Shown: piece by piece, positions 33,796 through 48,700 of the stretch
How positions within the stretch are numbered: position 1 is the stretch's first letter
Layout: every line of letters starts with the position of its first letter
Source of the DNA: Sipunculus nudus
Taxonomy: Eukaryota > Annelida > Sipuncula > Golfingiida > Sipunculidae
Direction of reading: 5' to 3'
NCBI GenBank assembly: GCA_026874595.1
Contig: CM049309.1
Span: 21,362,033-21,426,032 of the forward strand
DNA length: 64,000 bases
Translations under genes and position numbers: made by a program
The notes under the pieces: generated by a model
What the model saw: the letters and a program-made list of their open reading frames with translations, nothing else
Told to the model about the DNA's origin: nothing
Database searches by the model: none

Positions 33796-36700
33796 CTGAG
33801 GAAAGAAAACACTATGTACTTCAATACAAGTACAGATATATGACGGTACAGATATCATTAATACCTAATGGGTTTTATAATTACACCAAGAGTTCATGGA
33901 TTCCAACAACCACCTGAGTTCAACCTCCAAAAGGGTCATTTCTGCCCCCCCCCCTTGCTTCCCAATCAAACTTTAAATCCTTCACACACAACAATGACAC
34001 TTATGTCAAATAAAATCTAAATCCTATTTTTCTAATCATGTTAAATATTATGTTTGAAATAACCTAGAATCTTTAGGTCTTGCAATAAATAATTCCCTTG
34101 TTACCATTAGTTGCTAGTCTACCTGTGGCACACCCTTGGTCATAAATGTATATATTTAACCTTGGAAATAATAATTTGACCAGGGTGTGAATAATCTGAT
34201 TTTAGAATATAGCAAACGCTTTATATGAAATGAACCATTAAATAACTGAAATCCTTTTTGGAAAAATGTAAAAACAACAATGCAGCAGGAACCTGGATAT
34301 ATCATCAATATTCAGACATAAATGGGTGCTCTTCCTCAGACAGAGCTTATTTTATTGATTTTTTTTTTATCTCTTACAGAAACATAAAACAACCATCAGG
34401 CTAATCAAAGCACCCCCACATACATGAGAGTGGTTGCCGACTTCGCTGCTGCCAATATGACCCGTGTGTCTGAAGTTGGTTGGGTTTCCTATCATTGTTC
34501 GGTCGATTCGCCTTCTTTTTGGCTGCAAAACAAAAATAAAGGTATCAGAATGTATGTCACATTATCTCTACTGTCAAAAGTTGTATCAGGCAATGACAAA
34601 AAACGTGAAACAGGAAACTAGAACGGAGTGTCTTCTGGAGACCTGGAGCAATATATCATCTTACTGGGGACCATGAAACACAGATAACCACTTACAGCCA
34701 TCCACAACTGTTTTATAAGCCAGGCTCAGAGTCCATTAGTGAACGCTGAGATATGGAGTCTAGGCAATTGTTATTTTAACCAAATAAACACACAAATCAG
34801 GCTAAATAACATTCAATCAAAAATAAACATATTATATGTACAGTTAAATCAGCTGAGTTATTTTCCAATTTTGTTACTGTTCCTATCCAACATATTCTAT
34901 ATGGGGATGGGGAAAATTCAGCTCATACAGGGGTTTGGCTTATACATAAGATTTTATGATACTTCATACATCAGTGGCAACCAATATTTCAATAACACTT
35001 CAAAATGATTCAAGACGTTCTGATTGATTAAAAGAATACATCTTATATTGACTTATATTGACCTCAAATCTGCTGAAGGCCAACTATGAGTGCTAACTTT
35101 TGTTGGTTTCTTCATGCTCTGTTGATTATACTTCTGTATTGAAATGACAAGATGAGACTAAATATATAATTCATTTATCAGTCAAGCACTGCACTGCTGT
35201 GCCATCTGTTCATAAAATCACTGGGTGACGCACCATCATTTTAGACCAACATGAATGATTTAATTAACCCCAGTGTTTAGACTGGCTCAATCACGCATAC
35301 CAATGAACCTCACAACTGGTTCATACAGAAATGAATGCTGAAGTGAGAGGTGCTGATGAGTTAACATCTACAGATTGAAGCTCACCCTTTTAATTGGCTT
35401 AAAATAACCATTTATATCAAGTGTTCCCTCGAGATCACAGCATAACTACCAGGTCCCTGCCATCTCTGACATAAGCATCCCAAAAGCACTGGTGGGCAGC
35501 ATTAAGAGATTCTGTATTTACCATCTTATCTACATTTGGTCAACCCTTTTCAGGTGAAACTAGTTAGCATTCTATCAGTGTTAGTCACTGAGTCATTATG
35601 CTCAGCTAATTTTAAAATCTATCCAAACATACAGAGAGTTCCTTACTTAATAAAGAACAACATGGGACCTATGGGTCACGACGCTCAGCTGTTATATATG
35701 ATAAAAAATATTATTTAGAAATGAGGCACATGCTGGTTTTGTGTGGTAATAAATATAAGCTGTATTATGAGTTGTTGTTGTTTAGCTTATGTATGATTTT
35801 GATAGTACCTTTGGAGACAGGGAAGAGGATTGATTACATTTATTTTATTAACAAATGGAGTACTACTGTCACACAGATTTTGACTTGGCCATATAACTTA
35901 TAAGCAAAATATATAATATAAGGGTTTAACTATTAATTAAAAAAAATACAAATATTGTCCCAAATATAATTTTTATTAAAAATAATAAGAGAATCATATG
36001 ATTTTTTAAAATGAAATATAACTGAAATGATTATTAAAATAATATTAAAGAATATATTCATGAATGCATTCATGAATACATTTTGAAAGTATTTGCACTG
36101 GTATTCATATACTTTCATTTTTACCTGAATTCCCATTCTTTATGCAAGAAATTTTATAATGGAGTACATAATCATATTCGTATTTAAATACAATTACAAA
36201 GTATTCGCACCATGTCTGGTATTTATTCAGTTTTCACCAAACAATTATGTTGAGAATCCAGAATATACAAATTTCACACATTTAAATAATGATCATAAGT
36301 ACCTGGTTTTATGGCTTTTATTTCTATTAAAAAAATACCTGTAATAAATTCATTTTGGACTTATTTTCACATCAATGTACACACTAGACACAGTAGGAAT
36401 CTAGATAAATATTATCAACTGCATCTTTGTCTATCATTAATTTCCATCATATGATCCATAATGATTAGTAATGAATGATATGATTTACTTCTTTATCATT
36501 AAAATTGAACTGAAAAATACCATAGGTGACTGCATGGTGTTATTTGGAATACGTGACATTCTATCAATCGATACAAGATTCTTATATCATCAGTAACTGC
36601 AAATTAATTTCCTGTTATTATAAACTAAAAAATTCCTTTTCTATTTTTCTTTAATTTTTTATTAAAAACCAATTAAAATTTATAAATTTATTGTTTATTG

Positions 36701-39700
36701 TTATGTAGTTGGTTAAAACTACTAGATGAGTTGGATTGGACACCTGGATCAACTGTGGCTGGCTTTTTACAAAGTGCATTATGTTTGGGCCCATAACTTA
36801 AAACAATTACGCAATACTGACATCATTCTGGCATGTGCATAGAGAATGAAAAATATGTATATTATTTATGATTAAAGTCAGATCAGTGGTTTTGATATTA
36901 GGCAGTCTTGAAGTGTAACAATGGGTTTTTAATGGAAAAATGAAGTTTTTCATTAATATCTTGAAGGTATTAAGTCCTAGTGACCAAATTCTTGGCATGG
37001 TAGGGGATTTTGGAGACATCTAGCTGTATGCTGAATTTAAGGAACTAAGAGCTGAAGCTGGGGAGCTGAGCTCTTGCAAACTGCATAACACTAGCTTGAT
37101 GTAAACAATATGTTACATGGTGCTTGAAAACTTGAATGAAATCTACAGTTTTTGATCAACTGGTTTCAAATTTTTGGTGTTAACAGTTGAAAAGGTATCA
37201 AAAACATGCTGTGAAAATTAAATCCACAGTACTTACAGGGAAAAAACATGCCCTGGTCAAAAGTGGGCAAAATTTAAGGTATCAATTTTTTATTTTTATT
37301 AATATTTTTCAAAATTCAAAAGATTTTCATCTAATTTGGGTATACAATTTAATTTTGATTAATTAAAGTTATATTACTGGAAAAAAGGTCCATAGCTTTA
37401 ACATGTTTTGTGTTAAGTGATCAAATATCTTTCCTGATTTTTTACAAAATGCATTATGTTTGGGTCCATAACTTTTTTAAATTATATAATACAGACATAA
37501 TTTCTTGAATGTACATAGGAACTATATAGAGGAATATTTATGGTAAATATGAGGAATAACAGATTAGTGGTTTTGATATTAGGCAGTCCTGAATTGTGAA
37601 AATAGGTTTTTAATAAAAAATTGAGGTTTTTCCTTAATTTCTTAAAGGAACGAAGTCGAAAAGACCCAGTTTTCAGCTTGGTAGGAGATCTTGGGGACAT
37701 CTAACATTATGCCGGATTTTGGATTCCTAGGTCTTACGGTTTCAAAACGTGCCACATCTACGGACGGACGGACGGACAGACGGACAGACGGACGGACGGA
37801 CAGACGGACGGACGACGGACAATGGACCACGACTATAGCTCAGATGACTTATAGTCAGTTGAGCTAAAAACAGGTTGAATCCACAATGTTAAATCTTGTC
37901 TGTGAAAGAAATCTTTTAAAGTGATGGTTCATTGTGATTATCACAACCTACTATATAGGTGCAGAGTAATATGAACAGAATTCACAAAAAATACAGACAT
38001 ATGGGAAAATGTATCCTTATAATATCGCACCTCAATTTAAATACTGGTATCTCTCCAATTTAAATACTGGTATCTCTCACTACATATATAGACATAAAGG
38101 GATGTCCCATGACTGTCTGTGACCTCTCTCCTGAAGGTCTAACCAGTATCTTCATTTTGTTAAAAAAGTTAAATATTAGGTTCAGTGGGACTAGACATAA
38201 TCCAAAATATGACTAAATTATGAAAGCTTGACATATATCCAGAAACCCGTTTGAATGGGTGGTCTTATTATTGTCTGATCACTCCTTTTTTTAAGATGAT
38301 ATATGTCAACTTTCTGGCAGCAAAAAAAGTTTGCCTCTAGGGAAGCCTTTTTATATACTTGCTCACAGCAAAAGATGTAAATCAGATATGAACAAAATTA
38401 TATACTATCATAGGCTAAAATTACAGACACTAGGACTGAACATCAATTCTTCTTTTTGACTGGGATAAAACTTTCCTTATATCTATCTGGGTAACAATAT
38501 CAATAAACTGTATCCTAGTCTGTGACAATAAACCAGCTTTCATCCATAGCACCTGATGACCTGAAGGTCTTACTGGGATATTTATAGTTCACATAAGGAA
38601 AACCTTCAGATCAGGGCTCATTTCCTCTCTGTTAAAGCAGTATCTATGAAATATAAATAGGCCATGTAAGGTCTACTTTGGGAACTCAAAGAATAACATG
38701 GGCATAAAAAATGTGTATATGGATATTTACTATAATTATCTATCCATGACAGCTGAGGTGTATGCTATATAGCTGAAACCATATCTGTATCCACAACCTG
38801 AATTTTTGCAAAGGAATGTTCAGGCACATCCTGTGCAGAGGCAGGCATGTTTAATTTTCTGAGATGGTTTAATTGAACTTATTGTCTTAATTAGTGAAGT
38901 AACAATAATTTAAAGTAAATTCCTTAAGTCATACATAGTTGTGAATGTCATTCTGCAAACCTTTCAGGAACTAAGTAATTGGGAACTAATTACAAATATT
39001 GACTATTTCTGACATACATAACTTTTATACAGATAAATCAAACTTCAAGAGTTTTAGAGTTTGAATTTGAAATTAGATATTAATGATCTAAGGGTAATTC
39101 TGGTTATAAAAAGTTCTAATAAGGCTTCCATGAAGGATGTATGAACTTATTTATTAACAACATGTTTGTAAAAACAGCAATGTTGACAAACAGCAAAAAC
39201 ATGTAACCTAAGGTGGTAGGTTGCATATATGCGGAGGTAGAAAGGTCACTTGTTGCAAAACGCCATTTTCAAATCTCTGGCTGATCTGACTTGCCACCAG
39301 ATACCCTTGTTGAATTTGTTTAGATAATTTTTGGGGCCCGAACATAATAAAAACAAATTGATATAAACAAAACAAGCAGCCTGTTTGCAGTGATATTCAC
39401 ATTTTCTGGCCTATTTTTATAAAATCTCCAAGGGCTTACCCTAGGTTTATAAAGGTCAGAAAGGTGATTGGGCCCCTTTAATGGAATAATGTATGTACAC
39501 CAAGTAGAGGATAGATTGAGGAAATTAATGGGATAATGTATGTTCAGTAGAAGATCATGGGAATTAAAGGGTTTATGAATGCACATCATGTAGAGGATCA
39601 TGGAAAGTAAAGGGTTAATGTATGTATCATAAGTAGGGGATCATGGAAATTAATGGGTTAATGTATGTATAGTAGTGTATCATGGAAATTAAAAGGGTAA

Positions 39701-42700
39701 AAATAAGTAGATGATTATGGAAATAAGAAGGTATATGTATGTACAACAACAAGGATGATTACAGGATGTCAAGGCCCAGATTGCGATCTGGATGGATCTT
39801 AGATCTGTCCAGCCCAAATTGCGATCCCAGTTCAGGCCGGCCGAAACTGCGATCGCAATTCAGGCTGGCCAGATCTTAGATCTGTCCAGCCCAGATTGTG
39901 ATCACAGTTAAGTCTGGCCAGATAATGATCCTGTCTTTCTTGCTTCAGGATCCCAATCTTTAATAATTACATTTATATGAAAAGGCACTTTCCACTCCTT
40001 CCTATCACAGGAGTGAAACATGGGATGTTTTACCAACTTATTTAGTTTTGCATAGTACCATTTATCCATATTAAATACAATTATAGGCCTAATACAAATA
40101 GGTTCATGCAAAAAATGCTGCTTGTTGAAAAAGGTAAAAACTAGATGTGTTGGAATGACACAAATGACCCCGCCTGGGGCAAATAAGAAACATTTGTTAA
40201 ATTTTGAAAAAATTTTTTAAGTTCAGGAGGTGTCATATGGTCAAAAGTAGGTCAACAAGGGCAAAATGCAAACTCGATCTGTTCAAGTCATTATCAAGCA
40301 ACACACCAAAAATCAGGCCAGTATCTGTAGGCACTGTGAAAAAAAGTCCATACATGTGCATTTTCCATAAAAATTTCTGTCTTTCATGAAATTTTCTATG
40401 TTTAGGAGCCGTAAAACAATGAAAAGTAGGTCAACCGGGATGAAACGCAAACTCGATCTGTCATTATCTGCCCACACATAAAAATCAGGGTGGTATCTGC
40501 AGGCACTGAGGAAAAAAAGTCGGTACATAAGCATTTGTTATGAAAATTTCTATTTTTCATGAAATGTTCTAAGTTGAGGAGCCATAAATATAAAAATAGG
40601 TCATCTGGGACGAAAGGCGAACTCGATCTGTAACTGGTCATTATCTGCCTACACACCAAAAATCAGGCCAATATCTGCAGGCATTGCGAAAAAAAGTCTG
40701 TATATGTGTATTTGTCATGAAAATTTCTATTTTTCATGAAATTTTCTAAGTTTAGGAGCCGTAAAACGGTCAAAAGTAGGTCAACTGGGACAAAACACGA
40801 ACTTGATCTGAAACTGGTCATTATCTGCCCACACACCAAAAATCAGGCCAATATCTGCAGGCATTGCGAAAAAAAATTCTGTACAACTGTTTTATTTCTG
40901 AAGGACGGATGGACGGAATAACGGACATGGGTAAAACTATATGCCCCGGCCACTTATGAGGGGGCATAAAAAAAAGAAAACATTTTAGGCAGTTGCTAAA
41001 ATGCAAAGGCCATTTAAGTTATCATGCAATCCCAAGTAATTATTTTGAAATTAACCTTGAGGCTATCATCTAAATATTATACTTTCATCCATCATGTATA
41101 TTTTAAAAATTCAATATTTTTTTTAAAACCTTAATAGTATGTATTATATATATGTTACCAGTAGTTGTTCTGCTTGACTCATTGGATTTGGTCTGATTAA
41201 TTAGTTACCTATTCATGGTGCCTGGAATCCTGTGATCTTTCCATGTGCTTAAATAAACCAACTGATATGATTCATAACTATATCAAGCTATATTAAAATA
41301 TAAATTGTTGTGTTCTTTGATTCATGTTTTTATAATACCTTTCACAACATTTATCTACTTTAAACATGAAAAACATAATGAGTGCATAACCATTTAATTT
41401 TATGAGTGCATTGGATAATATACAAACAGTTGGTTACATGCAACAAAGTGGCCAAATTTTGTAACGTACTCTGGAAGGGTTATAAACCATTGAGATACTG
41501 TTTAATACCTTATGTACCACTTTGTTTTGTGCAACCCCTTGTAACATGAATAAACAGTATTTCAGATCCACTCTTACTTCTATAGGTCTGGCAATTGCAC
41601 AGCATTTATGCTACTTTTATTATGCCCTTATTAAAAATGCTTCAAAAATAAGTTTTTTCTTGAGATGTTTGTTTTAACATACCTTGAAAGAAGTTGACTC
41701 ACAGTGTTAATTTTTAAAACATAAAATTTTGGCAGAGAAACATGTACATAGATCCATATTGTTTATTGCTGCCCTTGTAGACTCCCAGAGGGGAAAAGTG
41801 TGTTGATGGAGCACACTTCAAGCACTGGTGCAACCGCCATTTTCAAGGCTGAACAGATTGGTGCCAACCAACTACTATTAACTGCCTATGTGTAGTATAA
41901 TTGAATTTATGATTGGTAAATGGAACCATGCAATACTAAATTTGTTGGTAAAACATTCTATGTTTCACTCCTGTGATAGTAAAAGCATGGATCACTATAT
42001 GGGCTGGTCAAGTTTAGGATTGCAATCTCGGCTGGACAGATCTAAGATCTGTCCAGCCCAGATTGCGATCCTGAAGCAAGAAAGACAGGATCACAATCTG
42101 GTCGGACTAAACTGCGATCGCAATCTGGGCTGGACAGATCTAAGATCTGGCCAGCCTGGATTGCGATCACCTGAACTGCGATCGCAATTTTGGCTGGACA
42201 AATCTAAGATCCGTCCAGATCGCAATCTGGGCCTTGACATATGCATGAGGAAAACCATGTAAGTTATACGGTAAATGAATGTAAAGGGGAGGATCAAGGA
42301 CAGTAAACGGTTAATGTATGTACAGTCCACTAAGAGGCGGATCATGGAAAATAAAGAGTTAATATGTATACCATGAAGAATATCATGAATATTATAGAGA
42401 TAATATAAGAAACGGGGAGGATTGTGTACAGTAAAGGGTTAATGTATGTATATCAGGAGGAGAATCTGCGGACAGGGACTCAACATTACTTCAGGTCACA
42501 TGACCTCTCCACACAGCTGACCTGTGATGACCCACAGTAACCAGTCCCATGAGCATCTTGTGTTAATACAGATAATAAACAAATATCATCCTGCTGTGTT
42601 AAATCCAGAATTAACACTGCCTCCATTTATTCAGACTGACATATGACCCATATGGGTAACAATCTGCAAATACACAAAAGCTGCCCGAGGGGAGAGCCTC

Positions 42701-45700
42701 AACATGCCCCCACTGGGCTCAATATGATCACTTCAACCATGATTCACACTCCTAGTTAATCACACCCCTATCTGCATATTAATAACAGCATCTATAACCT
42801 GAGGAACAGTCTTTGTCTCAATCAAAATCTTCATCTCTCTTGATTATGATAAACAGGAGGAATTATACCTACATGACCCAACACATAAAAACATGCTGGT
42901 AATCCCAATGCACTGAACAGATTAAAACCGCAGCTATTTCAAGCACCTGTCATGTCAGTCATATATTTAACTCCTACTGAAACAGAAATATGTATGGTTT
43001 ATTTTTTACATCAGCAGTCATCTGGGTGTTCATTGATCTCTACATCTGGAAAGTATTATCAGGACTCCTTACATCATGTACAGTATTTCAAACAACATAC
43101 TACACATGACACTGTTTACATGGATATGTATGCAGTGTAATATGTTGAAATCTGTTGATAACTGATAAGCCTTAGTGACAATTTAAGACAAAATGATTTG
43201 AAATTTTGTAAATCAGCCTTTAAAAGAGTCACCACTGTCACACACTGTGTCAGACATTGGTCAACAATGTCAAACTGTGTAAGCCTTGAAAGGCTTGCTC
43301 TTCCCTTTATTCATACATGGAAAAATACTTTATAACTCTGGGTGAAACATTTTGTGATTAATCCAATGAAACTAGAGGGAAATTGCCTGCTGCCTACAGT
43401 AGCTCATTCAGGTCAAGAATGCTTTGGCTCATGTTTAAACTAGATCATATTGCTCCAGCAAAACATGGCATTTCTAGAATAATTTCAAAAGTATAATCAC
43501 ACAAACATTTTTAAATATGTTATATATAATTCTATTGTGAAATGAAAAACCTATTGCTTATCTATGGGAATTAATATAACCTTATGGCTGGAACATCAGA
43601 GACATCCATCATACAAATAAATATATATATCAGGTTAAATATGATGACAGATTTGCCTCATCATTATCACATGCATTTGACTGTTACTAGGTTATGCCCT
43701 GGTTATTACTCCATCTGCTGGATTGTTACACAATATTATGATGGGGTTACATCTTTCAATAACTATAACAGAAAGGACTATTTAATTTAGGCAAAGCAAT
43801 TTTGTTCACACCTTCCAGACTTTCACTTTAAATTCTTTTGGGCAATAGAAAATTAATCAAGACTATTTTAATGCAATTTTGAAGATCCCATGGACATCCT
43901 GTTAAAATGCACTGCTTTTCTGACAAGTCTACAATATGCTGTTAAGGACACACAGCAAGAGTGCAGGTGGCAATCTTTTAGGATTTGTGCAAAATTGATT
44001 TGAAGTGTTCACATGGACAAAACAGTTAACACTGAAATCCTGCTGAAACTATTTCCTGAACAGGTGTTATAATGTTTAGGCTTATCTGAATGAAATACAT
44101 AGTGACTACTGTGAAATTATTCCATTTGCGCTGGAAATTGATTAATAAAATATGATTCAAGTATAATAAGAAATGAGCATCATCATATGTCACTGCCAGA
44201 CATGTGGTCAGACAACATGATGCAATTACTAAATGTGCTGTTCAGTAATAAAAATTTACACAGATACACCAAATACAAAAGGTTTACTGATAAATTTTCA
44301 GAACAACAATGCTTCATTAGTTCCTTGTATAAAATAACAATCAACTTATAATTAATGAACAAAGGCGGGCATTTATATGCTGATAAAGAATTAGAAGCTA
44401 ATCACTGTGTGACAGGATGTTACATTATTGCACTGTTGTATCTGCATCCACAAGAGTTAAAGTAGGAGACAGTTGGGGCTTGTAATTAGCAATCAATAGT
44501 TATTTCTCCTGCCTATCCTTTGGGATATTTTAGACCACTGTGCGTGAGGTCACGTGCCCTCAGGTGCCACTTAACAAATACTGGGCTGTAACTGTCTGCA
44601 GGTTCATTAACCAGTGTGGGCAAACTGGTATCCGGTTGGCTGCCATGGATGTTGACTCTGTGTGATCCACATCAGGGCAAGCAAATCATCTTAATTATCC
44701 CCATCTAACCACTGATGCTGGTGTTGCAGTGGTCATGATCACACAAAGCTGATGAGGGAGTTCGAGTCTTGCCTCATAAAACATCACTGCCTCTTTTTTT
44801 TTAAACAAAAAACATTATGTTCTTGCAATTCCCATAAAACAAAAATTCTTACTCTGTTAAACCTGTCAGTGATTAATGCCATGGGTGCATTTTAAAATGC
44901 TATATTTCTTGCAGAATGGTTAAATCTTACTATGAGGGCAGTCATTACCACAGCAACTTACTCCCCCACATCCTCTTCATCAAGTTGTCATTGTGCTGGT
45001 TATTTGGATAATATTTTTTTGTGCTTTTTATATAAGGAATTTAAATAGCTGCCATGGCTGAGAATGAAATGTTTGTACCTTTATCAGTAAAGTTTTACTG
45101 TTCAGTCACTGATTCCATGAATGTACTGTAGAGGAAGAAATTCAGTTATTTTATCTTTTGAATTTCTATGTATAATGATAGTATAAATATACTATGTATA
45201 AAACTTAGCAGCACATATTTCCTGTTTCTTTTATTCATGGCCTTTGAGCAGAATAGAGGCCTAAACTTTAGATATGATCATGACCAAGGGCAGGGTTGTT
45301 ATACTGCACTGCAGTCTTTGCAGCATTTCCATGAGCACCTATATAGGTGTATGTGCGTATAAACAAACTCTGTCCAAACTCAGCATTTTCCAGAAAAAAA
45401 GACATCTTTTCAGCATCTTTTTTTGGAAGAACTGTACCACTATATACTTCTGCCAGTTCATTCATATACACATCTACTTTCATATGGAAACTAAGCTTTA
45501 GCTGTAACATGCTTATCAGCCTGTTATATCTACATCATAATTAAGAAAATATACACAGAGAACAAGTAAAGGACTCAGTGACTGCAACACCTGATCAAGA
45601 ATTTACCAGGATTCTGATCAAACTTGTGCAAGTGCTGAAAATACATAAATTAAAGTGTCATGGTTCACGATGCATCACAAGTAAGCTCTGCCCACCAGAA

Positions 45701-48700
45701 CAAAGGTGGCCTCTAGTAGGAGACACCTGTGCTCACTACTGGTGACCATTCCAGTGTTAACCATTTATCCTGATGGGAATTCTGATATGAACTGGAAGTT
45801 AGTCAGTTGGATTTTTAACCTCAATTAGTGTACATAAGAATTCCCAAGTAAACTGGTAAGAGTTCCAAACTGAGCTGGATTCTCGTGTTAACTGTGAAAA
45901 TATAAACAATATCGTCCTGGAAACAACCTGTACCTCAATCTTGTGTTTCACTTATTATTTTAGTTTCCTTTGAACATACATGTATTATGAATATGTCACC
46001 AGCCTAGCTGTCTTGTACTGTTTTGTCCTGTCTCATCATTTAACTGAAGCAGGTGGTCATGAGGGTTTAAGGTGCACCTGGCCAAGTAGTTTGCCTTTTA
46101 ACCAGCATAAATATCAGCAATTGCATGCTGGCCCTGTTTGATTTCTGTGTGAAGCCCTGTGTGTGTGTTATTTTATGAAAGTTGGTGACAAGTGAACAGC
46201 TGATATGAAACAAATACATCCTAGGACCTCAGGCTGAACAGTAATGGATCTAGGCATTACCACTACATGTTTAGGTCTTTTACTGATATTAATGTCACAA
46301 AATCCAGATTATTTATAACTATGGCTGGTCCCAGGTCTTTACTTCAAGGACAAACCTTACATCACATGCATAACTAATGATGTAATACAGTGCCCTGCCA
46401 TAGTGAATACTATGTTAAATCTTGTATCAGCTCCAAAATATTAGATTAATATTGATGTCACAGCCTGGTTTTATTTGATAGAATGTTCTTGTAAAGCAGT
46501 TCTGATTACATCTACAAATGGAGTTGCCTTCATTTTGAGTTATTTATTACTGTTATATTGTTTATCAGTTATCTAATCACTGAGTTAATCATTCACTAGG
46601 TAATTCTTCCTGCAGAGCTTGCAAGAATTCACACTGCTTTACTTTCATGAAAGACAGGCTCATAGTTTGCTGGAAATGGACTGATTTTGACTCATGGTAG
46701 TTTGTACTTGTACGATTTATACCCATAATTATGGAGTTTTTTTTTTTAATTTATTTATTTTGTTGAAAATATGGCTTTAATAATTAGAATTGAATTAATG
46801 TACTTTGTAGGGATCTCCAAAAGAATATTTATTAATAAGTGGTATTTCTTGTGAAGACATGACAACAATGGGATTTCAAAAACTAAATCTGCAAAAGTAA
46901 ATGAAACTTCTGCATTTAACATTAAACATAATCCTGTATGCAACCATCATGCAGTATATTGTGAGTATGAGGAATACTAAGATGTTTGTGTAAAAACTAT
47001 ATGATACAGTTAATTATTCACAGATATCTTAGTCCTCAACATCTCAGTAATGTATCTAGTCTCTCATGTATGTGACAATATTGTACCTCTATAGGGTTGC
47101 AGAGATTGTTTGCTGTTGGTAAGTTTTCTGATAGTGCCTTGTTATGAATAAATTTTGTGGACAGATAAGGTAAAACCCATTAAATAAATGACCTTTTAAA
47201 ACTCTGGAGGTAATCCAAACATCATTATGTAGTTACAGAATTGTTCACCATTACGAATTAGGGTAATGGTATCAGGTTGCTTAAATGTATCTTCAGCCCT
47301 GAATCCCACTGCCATAAGTCCAAACCAAGCAACCTGTATTTGTTACCTTACCACTGCCACAGAATGTGAGATAAAACCTTATTTTACATCTAGCAAATGC
47401 TCTATTTCTGGACAGAATTAATTCACACTCACAATACACACTTTAGAGTTATACTAACATGAATTATAGATGTCTAAAATAAGGCATCCTTTAACATACT
47501 TGCCAGCTCACCAGAATATCATGACTGTATATAAATTTTTACTATCCAGTTCAGTTACATGAGTCACCACAGTATCTCAACACATCAATAGCTTCATTAG
47601 TAGTATACTTTTAAAGGAGCAGAGCTTCCCCAGACCAAATGGGATCCATGACACATTTAATACCTATAGCACTTACAATTCATATCACACAGTCTTTCTC
47701 TCATCCTAAAGATCTGCAGTAAGGTTTATATATTAACAATAACCCAAAGAGATAAGTAAATTTTGTTGAACATCAAAAAGAACCATGTGACACTCATTTA
47801 CTCATATAATACTTAGTTCACACATCTTGAGCAAATCAGTTCGTGACAATATTTTATAAGAATCGAGGGTTCACATGGCAACCCAAAGCATTCAAAAGGA
47901 AATAATTAACAACATTTTGGCAATAGCCAAGATAGGATGTGGCCAATGAAGAAGATGAATTGCAGTCAACAGTATTGTGGGAGCCTTTTTCAAAAATAAT
48001 AGATATATCAGATTTAAATACATGTACATAAATTTATATCTGAATCTAAGTTATCTAAATAAGAGTCTGTCTTGAAATGCAATATTGTGCATCATTACTG
48101 TGCAATGGTTGAGAGGAAGTCATGTATAATCACAACTTTATTTCAAATTAATGAAAGGAGAATGCAGAAAGAATAGAGTCCACGCAATCGTGACTAAGCC
48201 CTAATAATTATTTATGTATTATTTCTAAATTATTTGCTTTGTGATTTCTCCCCAGTCCTTGCTTTATTTGCTGAAAACAAGTTTGATACTGTGTAGCAAT
48301 TAGTGTCATGATTATAAACCTTGGCTGGTAATCAAGACAACATGAAAATATGTATATGCACAATGGGCCATATGAAGTAATATTTGTTTCATATATCATG
48401 CACTATTTGAGCTAGTTTGGGTCTGGTGAAAATAATACACTTTTAAAATGTTTTGGGCATTGCAGATTAATCAAACTGGTTTCATACCGTATTATGAGTT
48501 CACACGGCATTTAGCAAAACAGCAGGTGTACATTTCATACGTGAAACAATGTAGCAACATGATGACAGAAGCCTTCATTCATCTGCTGTGAACAAATAGC
48601 TGCTTCAAAACTAGATGGAAATGTTTTAGATTGCAGTGTGAACACTAAATTTGCATTAAAAATGGTTTCAATCCATTCTGTATTTGCTGTAAAGAAGGGA

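Noticed and set aside
40204..41006. Several 60-85-codon frames on both strands
   Set aside because: By-products of the 178-bp tandem units.
41888..42262. 124-codon open frame
   Set aside because: Lies in the inverted arm of the foldback element and is built from its palindromic repeats.
44705..44790. tRNA gene
   Set aside because: Box A- and B-like words are present, but no full cloverleaf with matching acceptor stem can be drawn; treated as SINE-like.
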